From: Desulfobulbus alkaliphilus | Lineage (GTDB): Bacteria; Desulfobacterota; Desulfobulbia; Desulfobulbales; Desulfobulbaceae | Direction of reading: 5' to 3' | Assembly (NCBI RefSeq): GCF_016918545.1 | Contig: NZ_JAFFQC010000003.1 | Span: 164,921 to 228,920 of the forward strand | Length of the DNA: 64,000 nucleotides | Shown here: in pieces, positions 45,393 through 54,404 of the stretch | Position numbering within the stretch: position 1 is the stretch's first letter | Layout: every line of letters begins with the position of its first letter | Notes under the pieces: generated by a model | Told to the model about the DNA's origin: nothing | The model's database searches: none | The model's input: the letters and a program-made list of their open reading frames with translations, nothing else | Position numbers and translations under genes: made by a program

Positions 45393-45519
45393 CCTCAATC
45401 CGTAACGACTGGACGCTTGTTTTGAATATATCTTGCTGTAAGCAGATTATAATTGCAGTGGAATCCTTGAGAATACCCTTCACCAGCCGCCTTTCGAGAC
45501 GTTCGCTCAAGGATTCAGG
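45393..45519 (-). mobile_element. MITE-like element A13, tail-only form
   Basis: Left end CCTCAATCCGTAA, right end CAAGGATTCAGG, no hairpin arms; AAGAT directly outside both ends, an exact 5-bp duplication. Its tail faces recN. Confidence 0.93.
45446..45473 (-). promoter_or_regulatory. Element-borne promoter candidate for recN
   Basis: TTCTCA (45468-45473) and TATAAT (45446-45451), 16 bases apart, within element A13 and about 90 bases before the recN start. Confidence 0.45.
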
Positions 45520-45536
45520 AAGATGCGACATTCTCC

Positions 45537-45565
45537 TTGACGCCCAAGGTTTCAAGTTGTATCAT
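45537..45565 (+). promoter_or_regulatory. Promoter candidate for the DtxR-type gene
   Basis: TTGACG (45537-45542), 17 bases, TATCAT (45560-45565). An inverted repeat GTATC/GATAC (45559-45576) overlaps the -10 box and could be a regulator site, possibly autoregulatory. The leader to the start codon is about 195 bases with no gene in it. Confidence 0.45.
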
Positions 45566-45765
45566 ATTGAAGATACATGCAAAAATTAAACATATGCACC
45601 AATGCTCCACCCGGTCATCTGCAGGCATCACCGCAGACAAGGCAGAACCGTCCCGACCATTGGCACCTCATCCGGACCACCCCATGCCTGGCGCAACCCG
45701 TAAGAGGCAGGGGAGGGACCTATTAAGGAAATAAAGAGGACATATCAGCATCCTGGAGAAACGAC

Positions 45766-46278
45766 GTGACCGAATCACCTCAGCTCAGTGCCAGTCTTGA
45801 AGATTACATCGAGGCAATTTACCATATTATTACCGTGAAACAGGTGGCCAGAGGCAAAGATATCTCGGCCCGCCTCAACGTCAGTGGCGCCTCGGTGACA
45901 GAGGCGCTGCGTGCCCTGTCCAAACGAGGGCTGATCAATTATGCGCCCTATGAAGTCATCACCATGACCGATGTAGGGCGTGAGGTTGCGGAAGATGTGA
46001 TTCGCCGCCATAATGCACTCAAAAAATTTTTCACCGATGTCCTCGCCATTGATGATGCTGTTGCCGAAGATGGCGCCTGCAAAATAGAGCATACAGCCCC
46101 CCCGGAAATCATCGACCGGATGGTTCATTTCATCAAATTTCTGGAAATCTGTCCCCGTGGCGGCAAGGACCTGATCAGTGGGTTTGCGAACTACTGCACC
46201 CGGGGCACAACCCGCTCCAACTGTGCCTCCTGTATTTCTCAATGCCTGGACGAACAAGAGAAAAAAAACAGCGCCTGA
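45766..46278 (+). CDS. DtxR-family metal-dependent repressor
   Basis: 170 residues. N-terminal winged helix (LEDYIEAIYHI, ARLNVSGASVTEALRALSKRGLI), then a dimer and metal-binding region (RHNALKKFFTDVLAIDD, CKIEHTAPPEIIDRM). In DtxR/MntR the residues here bind Fe or Mn; Cys and His in CKIEH fit. An unusual Cys cluster closes the chain (NYCTRG, NCASCISQC) which might sense metal or redox state. GTG start with GGAG about 8 bases upstream. No feo or transporter gene is adjacent; the target regulon is unknown. Confidence 0.9.
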   Translation: MTESPQLSASLEDYIEAIYHIITVKQVARGKDISARLNVSGASVTEALRALSKRGLINYAPYEVITMTDVGREVAEDVIRRHNALKKFFTDVLAIDDAVAEDGACKIEHTAPPEIIDRMVHFIKFLEICPRGGKDLISGFANYCTRGTTRSNCASCISQCLDEQEKKNSA

Positions 46279-46409
46279 CTGCAGGCCGAGTGGACAAAGG
46301 ACGGACCTCCGCCCGGATCGGCCGCTTATCTTAGCACACCATATGGCCACCGCAATGGATACGACATTTTTTTTTCCTCAACCGCCCATCCATGGCCTTC
46401 CCTTTTTCC

Positions 46410-47636
46410 ATGCCGGTCTATGAATTCACAGCCTTGAACAAGGCAGGAAAGAAACTCAAAGGGATCATCGACGCTGATTCGCTGAGCGCGGCACGACAGA
46501 AAATCCGCGGCCAGGGCAACTACCCGGTGACGATCAGCGAAACTTCGGCCAGAGCGGCCCGCGCCGCCAAGACCCCGTTTTTCTCGATGCAACTGGGCAA
46601 ACGGGTCAAACCCCAGGATATCCATGTCGCCACCCGACAACTGGCGACCCTGCTCGGTGCCGGTATTCCACTGGTGCCGGCACTCAATGGCTTGATCGAA
46701 CAGACCACCAACCGCTCTTTCAAAACCATCCTCGCTCAGATCAAGGATACCGTCAACGAAGGGAATTCTCTCACCGCGGCCCTGTCGGATCATCCCGACC
46801 TTTTTTCCAGAATCTATGTCAATATGGTCCGGGCCGGAGAGGCCTCCGGCTCCCTGGACGTGGTCCTTGAACGACTGGCCGAGTTCGGCGAAAATGAACA
46901 CGCCCTGTTCGCTCGCATCAGGGCAGCCATGCTCTATCCCCTGTTCATGGCTGTGATCTCCCTTGCCGTCCTCTTCCTGCTCATTACTTTCATCGTCCCC
47001 AGCATCACCTCGGTCTTTGCCGGCAGCCAGCAGATTCTTCCGCTGCCGACCCGCATGTTGATCACAGCCAGTTCTTTTTTCAAACAATTCTGGTGGGCAC
47101 TGCTCCTCATCCTGGGGGCCGCGGCAATAGCAACCCGCTGGCATATCGGCACCGCCACCGGTAAAAGGCGCTGGGATCAGATCAAACTGACGCTTCCGGG
47201 TTTCAGGGACCTCACCATCAAAACCGCCTCCGCCCGTTTCGGTCGTACCCTGGCCAGCCTGCTCCAGTCCGGGGTTCCCCTGATCACCGCACTGCACATC
47301 GTTAAAAATATCGTCGACAATGTTGTCCTTGCTGAACTTATTGAAGAAGCCTGCGGCGAATTGGAAAAAGGTAAGAGTCTGTCCAATTTTCTTCAAGGAA
47401 ACTTATGGTTTCCGCCCATGTTGGTGCAAATGATCGCCGTGGGAGAGCAGAGTGGTTCCCTGGACAAAATGCTGGCCAAGGCCGCTGACAGCTATGAGAA
47501 GGAAGTGGAGTCAAAAATTCTGGCCATGACCTCCATGATCGAACCGGTCATGATTCTCTCCATGGGCCTGGTGGTCAGCTTCATCGTCATTTCCATTCTG
47601 CTGCCCATTTTCGAGATGAACCAGCTGATCAGGTAG
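46410..47636 (+). CDS. gspF: Type II secretion inner-membrane platform protein GspF
   Basis: 408 residues, usual length. MPVYEFTALNKAGKKLKG at the start, cytoplasmic four-helix domains with RQLATLLGAGIPLVPAL and GRTLASLLQSGVPLITAL, three membrane segments, and MLVQMIAVGEQSGSLD and IEPVMILSMG near the end are typical. It connects the ATPase to the inner-membrane platform. The ATG at 46410 matches the family start; an ATG at 46392 is also in frame. It is on the opposite strand to all other gsp genes and converges on gspE, although gspE-gspF normally run in the same direction. Confidence 0.96.
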   Translation: MPVYEFTALNKAGKKLKGIIDADSLSAARQKIRGQGNYPVTISETSARAARAAKTPFFSMQLGKRVKPQDIHVATRQLATLLGAGIPLVPALNGLIEQTTNRSFKTILAQIKDTVNEGNSLTAALSDHPDLFSRIYVNMVRAGEASGSLDVVLERLAEFGENEHALFARIRAAMLYPLFMAVISLAVLFLLITFIVPSITSVFAGSQQILPLPTRMLITASSFFKQFWWALLLILGAAAIATRWHIGTATGKRRWDQIKLTLPGFRDLTIKTASARFGRTLASLLQSGVPLITALHIVKNIVDNVVLAELIEEACGELEKGKSLSNFLQGNLWFPPMLVQMIAVGEQSGSLDKMLAKAADSYEKEVESKILAMTSMIEPVMILSMGLVVSFIVISILLPIFEMNQLIR

Positions 47637-47743
47637 TAAACGATCACAGGCACCCCATCTTTGCACAGACGCGGCTGCACGCATAGAAGGGCTATAGCGG
47701 ACAACCTTCTCTGCACAAACCTGGGGCACCTGTGACCGTTTAC
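47636..47743. repeat. Inverted-repeat element B, complete copy
   Basis: 108 bp. ACGATCACAGGCACCCCA near the left end and its complement ACGGTCACAGGTGCCCCA (as read on the minus strand) near the right match at 16 of 18 positions, and the match extends outward over GTAA/TTAC. The GAAGG/CCTTC pair inside extends the fold. It begins at the last base of the gspF stop codon. Confidence 0.6.
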
Positions 47744-47773
47744 AGCACAGGAGCGTGATCAACCAGACAGTTA

Positions 47774-47991
47774 CCTGAATCCGTGACGGCTGGAATCTTT
47801 TTTCGGATATATCTCGTTGTAATTATATTATAATTGCAGCTGAGCCCTTGACAACACCTTTCACCAGCCGCCCTTCGGGGCATCCGTCCGTACGCCATCT
47901 TCATTGCCCGTAACCGTCCGATAAAGTTTACTTTAATCGAACGGCCACGAACAACGAAGCTGACGCACGGACGTACGCTCACGGATTCAGG
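47774..47991 (-). mobile_element. MITE-like element A14, full form
   Basis: Perfect 13-bp ends, both hairpin arms and tail present; AGTTA directly outside both ends, an exact 5-bp duplication. It sits between the convergent gspF and gspE genes, with its TTGTCA-N16-TATAAT (47827-47854) directed toward gspF on the antisense strand. Confidence 0.95.
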
Positions 47992-48018
47992 AGTTACAAA
48001 CCCCATGATCGGTTACGA

Positions 48019-49710
48019 TCAGGTAACCCGGAACACTTCTTCCAGGGTAGTCAGCCCGGCCAGCACCTTGCGCAGTCCGTCCTGGCGCAGGGTTATCATG
48101 CCGGTGGCCAGGGAGGAGAGTGCCTGTTTCTTGATCTGACCAGCGTCGGAAGTGGTCAGAATGAGACTCTTCATCGCCGGAGTGAGCGTCATCAGCTCAA
48201 AAATGCCGATCCGACCCTTGTACCCGGTGTGCAGGCAATCGGGACATCCGACACCGCGAAACAGATTGCGGTCAGCGAATTTAACCGGCGATATCCCCAC
48301 CTGCTTGAGGTACTCCATCGAAGGAACATACGACTCCCGGCAGTGCGGACAGATCTTGCGGACCAGCCTTTGTGCCATGATGGCGTTGACTGAAGAAGAG
48401 ACCAGAAATGGCTCCACCCCCATATCTATCAATCGGGTAATGGCACTGGCCGCATCATTGGTATGCAGGGTGGAAAACACCAGGTGACCGGTCAAGGCTG
48501 ATTGAATGGCTATTTCAGCGGTTTCCATGTCCCGGATCTCACCGACCAGGATCACGTCCGGATCCTGGCGGACAATGGTGCGCAAGCCGTTGGCAAAATT
48601 CAGGCCGATTTTGGGATTGACCTGCATCTGACTGATACCATTCATTTGATATTCAATCGGGTCTTCGATGGTGATGATATTGATATCAGGACTGTTGAGC
48701 ACACCCAAGGCCGAATAGAGGGTGGTTGTTTTCCCGCTTCCGGTCGGTCCGGTCACCAGAATAATCCCATGGGGCGCCTTGATGATGCGCATGAAGTGCT
48801 GCAGGTCCTCTCTGGAAAGACCCAGATCCTCAAGGCGAACCAGACTGCTGGATTTATCAAGCAGGCGCATGACCACCCGTTCGCCAAAGGAGGTCGGCAG
48901 TGTTGACACCCGGATATCAATGTTTCTATCGGCAATACGGATTTCGATCCTGCCATCCTGGGGGAGTCTCTTTTCGGCGATATCCATTTTCGCCATGATC
49001 TTGACCCTGGACACCAGTTTTCCCTGGACATGCCGGGGGGGCGAGTACATGTCGTAGAGAATTCCGTCGACCCTTTTGCGGATTTTGACCCGATCCTTGT
49101 AGGATTCAATATGGATGTCACTGGCATTGTCGCGTACCGCCTGGGAAAGGACCAGGTTGACCAGCTTGATCACCGGGGCGTCACTGGTGTCGTCGAGTAA
49201 ATCAGCGGTTTCCTCGATTTCGGAAAGAATGCTTTCCGGATCCTCTTCGCCCACATCCTGCATAACCTGATCCGCAACATCCTGCCGGGTCATGTCATAG
49301 GCCGCATTGATGGCCACAAAGATTTCATTCTGTGGTGCCAGCATGACTCTGATCCCGTCCCAATGAAGACGACGTTGCAGATCATCGGCCTGCTGAAAAT
49401 ACATCGGTTCGGCCAGAGCGATATAGGACTCCCTGGGAGTAGCCACCGGAATCATCTTGAATTTTTTAAGAAAACCGATGGAAACATGCTGAACAAAAAA
49501 AGGATCGATATCCGTGGGCAGGCTGTGGACAATCTCCAAGCCGCATTGCAGACTACGGGCCCCGAGCAGATCGTGCTCGTTGATCTTGCGCTGCTGCACC
49601 AGGATCTCGCCGATCCGCCCTCCTTTTTCCTGCTGGACGACCAGGGCGGCATCAATAGCCGCTTCCGAAACCCCATAGGATTCGCGAAGTATCTCACCCA
49701 GTGAACGCAT
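48019..49710 (-). CDS. gspE: Type II secretion ATPase GspE
   Basis: 563 residues. An N1E-type domain (about 1-150), Walker A GPTGSGKTTTLYSAL, Asp box IITIEDPIEYQ, Walker B DPDVILVGEIRD, His box TLHTNDAASAI and the tetra-Cys zinc site CPHC ... CPDC (about 455-490). It powers pseudopilus assembly from the cytoplasm through GspL and GspF. ATG 49710 preceded by AGGTGG/CAGG is preferred over an upstream TTG. It is last in the minus-strand gsp run, 66 bases after gspD. Confidence 0.97.
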   Translation of the reverse strand: MRSLGEILRESYGVSEAAIDAALVVQQEKGGRIGEILVQQRKINEHDLLGARSLQCGLEIVHSLPTDIDPFFVQHVSIGFLKKFKMIPVATPRESYIALAEPMYFQQADDLQRRLHWDGIRVMLAPQNEIFVAINAAYDMTRQDVADQVMQDVGEEDPESILSEIEETADLLDDTSDAPVIKLVNLVLSQAVRDNASDIHIESYKDRVKIRKRVDGILYDMYSPPRHVQGKLVSRVKIMAKMDIAEKRLPQDGRIEIRIADRNIDIRVSTLPTSFGERVVMRLLDKSSSLVRLEDLGLSREDLQHFMRIIKAPHGIILVTGPTGSGKTTTLYSALGVLNSPDINIITIEDPIEYQMNGISQMQVNPKIGLNFANGLRTIVRQDPDVILVGEIRDMETAEIAIQSALTGHLVFSTLHTNDAASAITRLIDMGVEPFLVSSSVNAIMAQRLVRKICPHCRESYVPSMEYLKQVGISPVKFADRNLFRGVGCPDCLHTGYKGRIGIFELMTLTPAMKSLILTTSDAGQIKKQALSSLATGMITLRQDGLRKVLAGLTTLEEVFRVT

Positions 49711-49776
49711 CCTGCCACCTGGAATTCGCAAAGGACCTGCTGTTGGTATTCAGTCTCTGTACCACCACGGGCTCAC

Positions 49777-52068
49777 TCACTGTGATTCCATCTGCTGCCG
49801 CAGGCGGTGAAGGTTGTCCCGGGCGGCCTCGATTGACGGGTCCACGACCACCTCTCCGTTTTCTGCTTCGGTCGCAAGCGTGGACAGAGCCTCAACCCGG
49901 CGATACAACACCTCGGCTTCGCGGACATTTCCCTCCCGTTCATAAAGAAGACCCATGTTGATTAAAGCCGCACTGTTGTCCGGATCAATCGTCAGGGCCT
50001 GCTGAAAATATTCCCTGGCCCGGATAAGGTCGTTCTGTTGCAGCCTGGCAAAACCGATATCAGAAAGGGCGATACTATGTGCCGGGTTGGCGACAGGGTA
50101 AAAAAACTGATCGGCAATATCTCCTGGCTCCCTGTGCACGCGTTCCATCACGTCGCGTTTCCTGTAATACAATTCAGCCAGTTCAGCTGGATTTTCAACA
50201 ATATGCGGGGTGATAAAAATAAAAAGATTGGTTTTCTGCTGATTGTTGCTCCGTGATTTAAACAGCCAGCCCAACAGGGGAATATCCCCCAGCAAAGGGA
50301 CCTTGTATTCACCGCTGGTGGTATCCTCGCCGATCATGCCGCCGATGACCACGGTGTTCTTGTTATGGACCACCACCGTGGTGTCGGCGGTCCTGGTGAA
50401 GGTGGTAGGATTTCCTTCGTTGAAATCCTTGAGCTTGATGACCTCAACGCCAATTTCCAGCCGGATCACTTCCGCCTGGTTGATCTGCGGAGTAATGGTC
50501 AGGGTGGTGGCCACATCTTTGTATTCAAAGTTCGTATAATCCTGGAGGGCATCGGTGGTATGCCTGCTGGTGATGTAGGGTACGTTCTCACCAACTTTGA
50601 TGAAAGCCTGTTTATTGTCCGTGGTCAGGATCTGAGGCGTGGCAATGACATTGACGTCACTATCGAACTTGAAGGCATTGACCACGGCGCCCAGATTGGG
50701 AAAATACACGCCACCGATTTCAATGCCTTGGCGCAGCACCCCCATGGTGAATCCGCCGGGCAGAATCGGTGGGTCCGCCGTCATCCCCTGGAGGACATTA
50801 TACGGTGTGGCGGCGCTGCCGCTGAAACCACCCACCAAGGTCCCGGTCTCATCGGCAAAGGAACCGCCGCCTCCCCACTGGACACCGATGTTAAAGTCCT
50901 TGTTGACCTGCACCTCCATGATCAGGGCTTCCAGGTAGACCATCCGTCGGGGAATATCCAGCATCCTGATCACTTCTTCCACCAATATGTATTCATCCCG
51001 CGGACCGGTGAGGATCAAGGAGTTGGTCTCCACATCGGCAAGAATCTTCACAGCTCGGCTGATGGCCGGTGCGGCGGAAGCCACATTGGTCCCGGCGGCA
51101 TGGCTCTGATCATCGGGAAGATCCATCAACACCTTGACCATTTCCTCGGCATTGGCATGCTGCAGATAGATTACCCGCAGATTGCCCTCTCCCCTGGGCA
51201 CCTCGGTGTCCAGCTCAGCAGTCAACTCACGGATCTGTTCGATCGTCGCCCTGGAGGCAAAGACAATCAGGTCGTTGGTACGTTCAAATGGGATGATCCG
51301 GATCGTCTCCGGCCGGCGGCCGGGAACCTGGGGTGAGGCAACAAACAGCTGACCAATAGCTTGCGACACACTTTCCACCGAGGCATGCTGAAGGGAGATC
51401 AGCGCCAGTTCCTCTTCCTCATGGGGGATGTCAACAGCTCTGATAATCTCCATCAGGCGCAGGATATTCGAGTGGAAGTCAGTAATAATGAGGATATCCG
51501 ATCGGGCGTGGGTGACCATGACCGCGGTTCTCGAAACCAGCGGTGTCAGCATATTCCTCACCTCTTCGGCACCCGCATATCGAAGGGTGATGACCTGGGT
51601 GACAACCTGATCTTGCGGCAACATTCTGTCATCTTCCAGGAGGGTGGCAATACTTTTTGTCCGGGCATGGACCGCGGGGACGATTTTAATCACCGAACCA
51701 CTGGGCACGGTGGCAAAACCGTGCACCTCAAGAACCGACTCAAAGACCCGATAGGCTTCATCCTCGGATATACGGGTGGGTGAAATGATGGTCACTTTCC
51801 CCTGAACTTCCCGGTCGACAATAAAGTTCTTCCTGGTCAATTCGCTGATATATTTGATAAACAGGTTGATATCGACATCATTGAAATCGATGGTGACGTA
51901 TCGCTGGACCATCCCTTCCGGCCGGACGATCGAGAGGTTGTTCTCAGCCGCCGATAACGTTGCCCTGTTACCAGGAAGAACCAACACCGCGAACAACAGG
52001 ATGATCGTACCGTAGACAAAACCTTTCATACCCTTGTCCACATCAGGAGGATTTGTTTCTATTACCAT
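49777..52068 (-). CDS. gspD: Type II secretion secretin GspD with C-terminal TPR
   Basis: 763 residues. A signal peptide (hydrophobic TIILLFAVLVLP, about 18-30) is followed by N0 (YVTIDFNDVDINLFIKYISE), three N-domains and the secretin core (VNVIATPQILTTDNKQA, VVIGGMIGEDTTS, VPLLGDIPLLGWLFKSR). After the secretin, about 80 residues form two tetratricopeptide-like repeats (FARLQQNDLIRAREYFQQAL, LLYEREGNVREAEVLYRRVE) not found in typical GspD, where a short S-domain binds the pilotin. No pilotin gene is seen here. ATG 52068 has GAGAGGT upstream. It forms the outer-membrane pore. Confidence 0.94.
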   Translation of the reverse strand: MVIETNPPDVDKGMKGFVYGTIILLFAVLVLPGNRATLSAAENNLSIVRPEGMVQRYVTIDFNDVDINLFIKYISELTRKNFIVDREVQGKVTIISPTRISEDEAYRVFESVLEVHGFATVPSGSVIKIVPAVHARTKSIATLLEDDRMLPQDQVVTQVITLRYAGAEEVRNMLTPLVSRTAVMVTHARSDILIITDFHSNILRLMEIIRAVDIPHEEEELALISLQHASVESVSQAIGQLFVASPQVPGRRPETIRIIPFERTNDLIVFASRATIEQIRELTAELDTEVPRGEGNLRVIYLQHANAEEMVKVLMDLPDDQSHAAGTNVASAAPAISRAVKILADVETNSLILTGPRDEYILVEEVIRMLDIPRRMVYLEALIMEVQVNKDFNIGVQWGGGGSFADETGTLVGGFSGSAATPYNVLQGMTADPPILPGGFTMGVLRQGIEIGGVYFPNLGAVVNAFKFDSDVNVIATPQILTTDNKQAFIKVGENVPYITSRHTTDALQDYTNFEYKDVATTLTITPQINQAEVIRLEIGVEVIKLKDFNEGNPTTFTRTADTTVVVHNKNTVVIGGMIGEDTTSGEYKVPLLGDIPLLGWLFKSRSNNQQKTNLFIFITPHIVENPAELAELYYRKRDVMERVHREPGDIADQFFYPVANPAHSIALSDIGFARLQQNDLIRAREYFQQALTIDPDNSAALINMGLLYEREGNVREAEVLYRRVEALSTLATEAENGEVVVDPSIEAARDNLHRLRQQMESQ

Positions 52069-52201
52069 GTGACCTCTCTTTTTCCGTATGTGCTCATCAG
52101 CACGCGCGGGCTCCGCGATAGCAACCAATCACGGGGTGGTTGGAACCGGGTGGTTTGCCCTTCTCCTGCATTGCCCGCGGTCCTCTGCGGCCGGTGCATG
52201 G

Positions 52202-52912
52202 TTACTGCATGGAACCATCCTCCTGCAGCGATCTTTCTCCATCCGGATCCGTGCCGGGCAGGGCAACGTCGACATCGACCTGCTCGGGCATGGCCGCGGC
52301 GTCGGCACGAAATTGAATACGGCGACGGGGCAGGGCCTCCGGAACCTGCCGTTCAACCATCTGCTCCTGCTCAAGCCCGGGATAACGCCTGTCAACTGAT
52401 CTTGATGGTGAGGTGGTTTGATCTCGTTGCGGATCCTTGATATTGAGAATCTCTTCATTGCCGTCGACCAGAAGAACCACCCTGCCCCGCTCGATCCTGG
52501 TAATGACCGCTCCCTGGAGCGTTCCACCGACCCGATACATGTTTTCCTGCCGGGTTAATTCGTCACGGATAATGGCGCGCGCATCTTCAACACTACCGGA
52601 AACCGTGCCCAGCAGGGATAACTGCATCGATGTCTCCTCGAGTGCGTCCAGCGCGGACAACATCTGGGTGGCAACGGGTTGCTCGCCCGCCTCCAATGCA
52701 GCCTTGAAAATATTCCGCTCGAAAATGACCTGGTAGTCAGTAATCGCCGCCACCGGCTCATCCGGGGTCCGGATTGGCACGGACGTGGCCTGCCGCACTG
52801 TGGTTGCAGGAATCATTCCATCCAGCCTCTCGATGACCCGCCCATACCAGATGTTGACTCCAACATAAACCAGGAGGGCAATGAGTGCCATGCGACCAAG
52901 AACGTACACCAC
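52202..52912 (-). CDS. gspC: Type II secretion protein GspC (no PDZ domain)
   Basis: 236 residues. One N-terminal membrane helix (MALIALLVYVGVNIWYG), then the HR domain with IFERNIFK, LSLLGTVSGSVEDARAII, YRVGGTLQGAVITRIERGRVVLLVDG and EILNI, as in GspC/PilP. The usual C-terminal PDZ domain is absent; a Pro/Asp-rich tail ends the chain. It links the inner platform to the secretin. GTG start 7 bases before the gspN stop region ends. Placed between gspN and gspD rather than first in the operon. Confidence 0.88.
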   Translation of the reverse strand: MVYVLGRMALIALLVYVGVNIWYGRVIERLDGMIPATTVRQATSVPIRTPDEPVAAITDYQVIFERNIFKAALEAGEQPVATQMLSALDALEETSMQLSLLGTVSGSVEDARAIIRDELTRQENMYRVGGTLQGAVITRIERGRVVLLVDGNEEILNIKDPQRDQTTSPSRSVDRRYPGLEQEQMVERQVPEALPRRRIQFRADAAAMPEQVDVDVALPGTDPDGERSLQEDGSMQ

Positions 52913-52918
52913 AATCGT

Positions 52919-53848
52919 TTACAACTCCTGTTCCAGTGCTTCGAAAAGCATGGAAAATTCATGGAAATGGATTCCGGGATCGCCAACTTCTCCGGAAAGC
53001 AGAAACGGCAGTTCCCGGTCTCTAAGCCGGTTGCGGACGGCTTCCAGTACAACAGCATTGTTCACCCTGCTGAAAAAACCGGGCCGCGGCTGCAGGGTGC
53101 CGTGAAAATCCAGCTGACTTTGTTGCAAAGGAGAGCGGATTCTTGCCTCACCCGTGAAGTGACCGCTGAAAAAGACTGAATCAATTTGCCCGGCTTCGAT
53201 CCGGATCCCGTCGCCATGGGACTCCACTTCCATGGTGACCCGGTCGAAAGGGAACCATTGATGCTTGAGAATGGGCCGCTTCAACTCGACTTGACCGTTC
53301 TCCAGTCGCAGGTTGCCGCGCATTTCCTGGATATCCGCCCCTTGAGTTCGTAGTCTGCCGGTAAAAGATCCGGAAAGCTCTCCCTCCACTGTCCGCTGCA
53401 GGGAGGGCTCCCAGACCTTGATATCCGCAAGCTGCACCTTTTCGACGGTTCCTGTTAAGCGGAGCCAACCGTCTCTCTCCAGGATCAGGGTTCCGGATAC
53501 TGTTCCTCCAGCCAGGTGAAGATGGTAGGCTGCCTGCGGTTCTCCGGTGCGCAGGCTCATGAGCGGTTTAGGTTGAAGTTGCAAGGTATCAACTCGAACC
53601 AGGGTTTGCCGAGCCTCATCAGCATTATATCCCGTCATCGCAGCAAAAATCAGTGTACCTGGCAGACGCAGAGCCGCTGAGTCCATTTGCCAGGTCATGT
53701 TTGGCGACAGGGTGTTTAAAGCACGTACAGACAAACGCTGTACAGAAGCCTCCGGAAACAACAGCCATAAAAACAGCACCAGCAGCAGCAACGTGTACAG
53801 AAGATAACTGATCCGACCCGCCAGCCAGATACACGCTTTTTTCACCAT
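52919..53848 (-). CDS. gspN: Type II secretion protein GspN
   Basis: 309 residues. One N-terminal membrane helix (LLYTLLLLVLFLWLLFP) and a beta-rich periplasmic part resembling AsmA-like folds: LQLQPKPLMSL, GELSGSFTGRL, and a C-terminal GEVGDPGIHF. GspN is an accessory inner-membrane component in some type II systems. The start at 53848 is just inside the gspM 3' end region (14 bases after it). Sequence conservation is modest; the position between gspM and gspC supports the call. Confidence 0.8.
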   Translation of the reverse strand: MVKKACIWLAGRISYLLYTLLLLVLFLWLLFPEASVQRLSVRALNTLSPNMTWQMDSAALRLPGTLIFAAMTGYNADEARQTLVRVDTLQLQPKPLMSLRTGEPQAAYHLHLAGGTVSGTLILERDGWLRLTGTVEKVQLADIKVWEPSLQRTVEGELSGSFTGRLRTQGADIQEMRGNLRLENGQVELKRPILKHQWFPFDRVTMEVESHGDGIRIEAGQIDSVFFSGHFTGEARIRSPLQQSQLDFHGTLQPRPGFFSRVNNAVVLEAVRNRLRDRELPFLLSGEVGDPGIHFHEFSMLFEALEQEL

Positions 53849-53861
53849 CAGCACGCCGCCT

Positions 53862-54404
53862 CTACCGGGACTCGATTCCGGCAACATGGTCGATGCTCAC
53901 CACCCGCAGGGTCACATCCAGGGTGGCATCTTCCTGGGTGTTTTCCTGTATTGTGATCCTGTCGACCCCTACCAGTTGCTCGGGGGACTCGGTTCTTTCC
54001 AGAAACCGGACCAGTTGCCCGAGACTGACAGCCTGCAGCCTCATCTCGATCATACTTTGTTGATACAATTCATTCGCAGCGGATTGGGATGGTCTCATGT
54101 AGGCGACATGTTCCTTGACCTCACTATCCGTGGCGTTTTTCTCCAGAAAAGAAAACAGGCTGAATCCCTGGTCCCGCTGGAGAAGAACAGCGGCCAGAGA
54201 ATCACTCTGCTGATTGAGTTCTCCGTACCGCTGCTGCATGAGTCGCATTTCAAGCAGGGACCTTTCTCGCTCAGCCAGGCTCTGGGTCAGCCGGGCTCGA
54301 TTATCCAGAAAAGGAAAAACCATGAATTGCAAGCCGACAAAAAGCAGCAGGCAAATCGCGGCAATGCGTACTGCTATCTTTTCCCGTTGACTTAACTGCA
54401 TCAT
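53862..54404 (-). CDS. gspM: Type II secretion protein GspM
   Basis: 180 residues. N-terminal membrane helix (IAAICLLLFVGLQFMVFPF) after a short cytoplasmic start, a coiled coil (about 35-75) and a ferredoxin-like periplasmic end (LGQLVRFLERTESPEQLVGVDRI, DVTLRVVS). It pairs with GspL. ATG overlaps the gspL stop (ATGA), a sign of coupled translation and matched amounts. Confidence 0.88.
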   Translation of the reverse strand: MMQLSQREKIAVRIAAICLLLFVGLQFMVFPFLDNRARLTQSLAERERSLLEMRLMQQRYGELNQQSDSLAAVLLQRDQGFSLFSFLEKNATDSEVKEHVAYMRPSQSAANELYQQSMIEMRLQAVSLGQLVRFLERTESPEQLVGVDRITIQENTQEDATLDVTLRVVSIDHVAGIESR

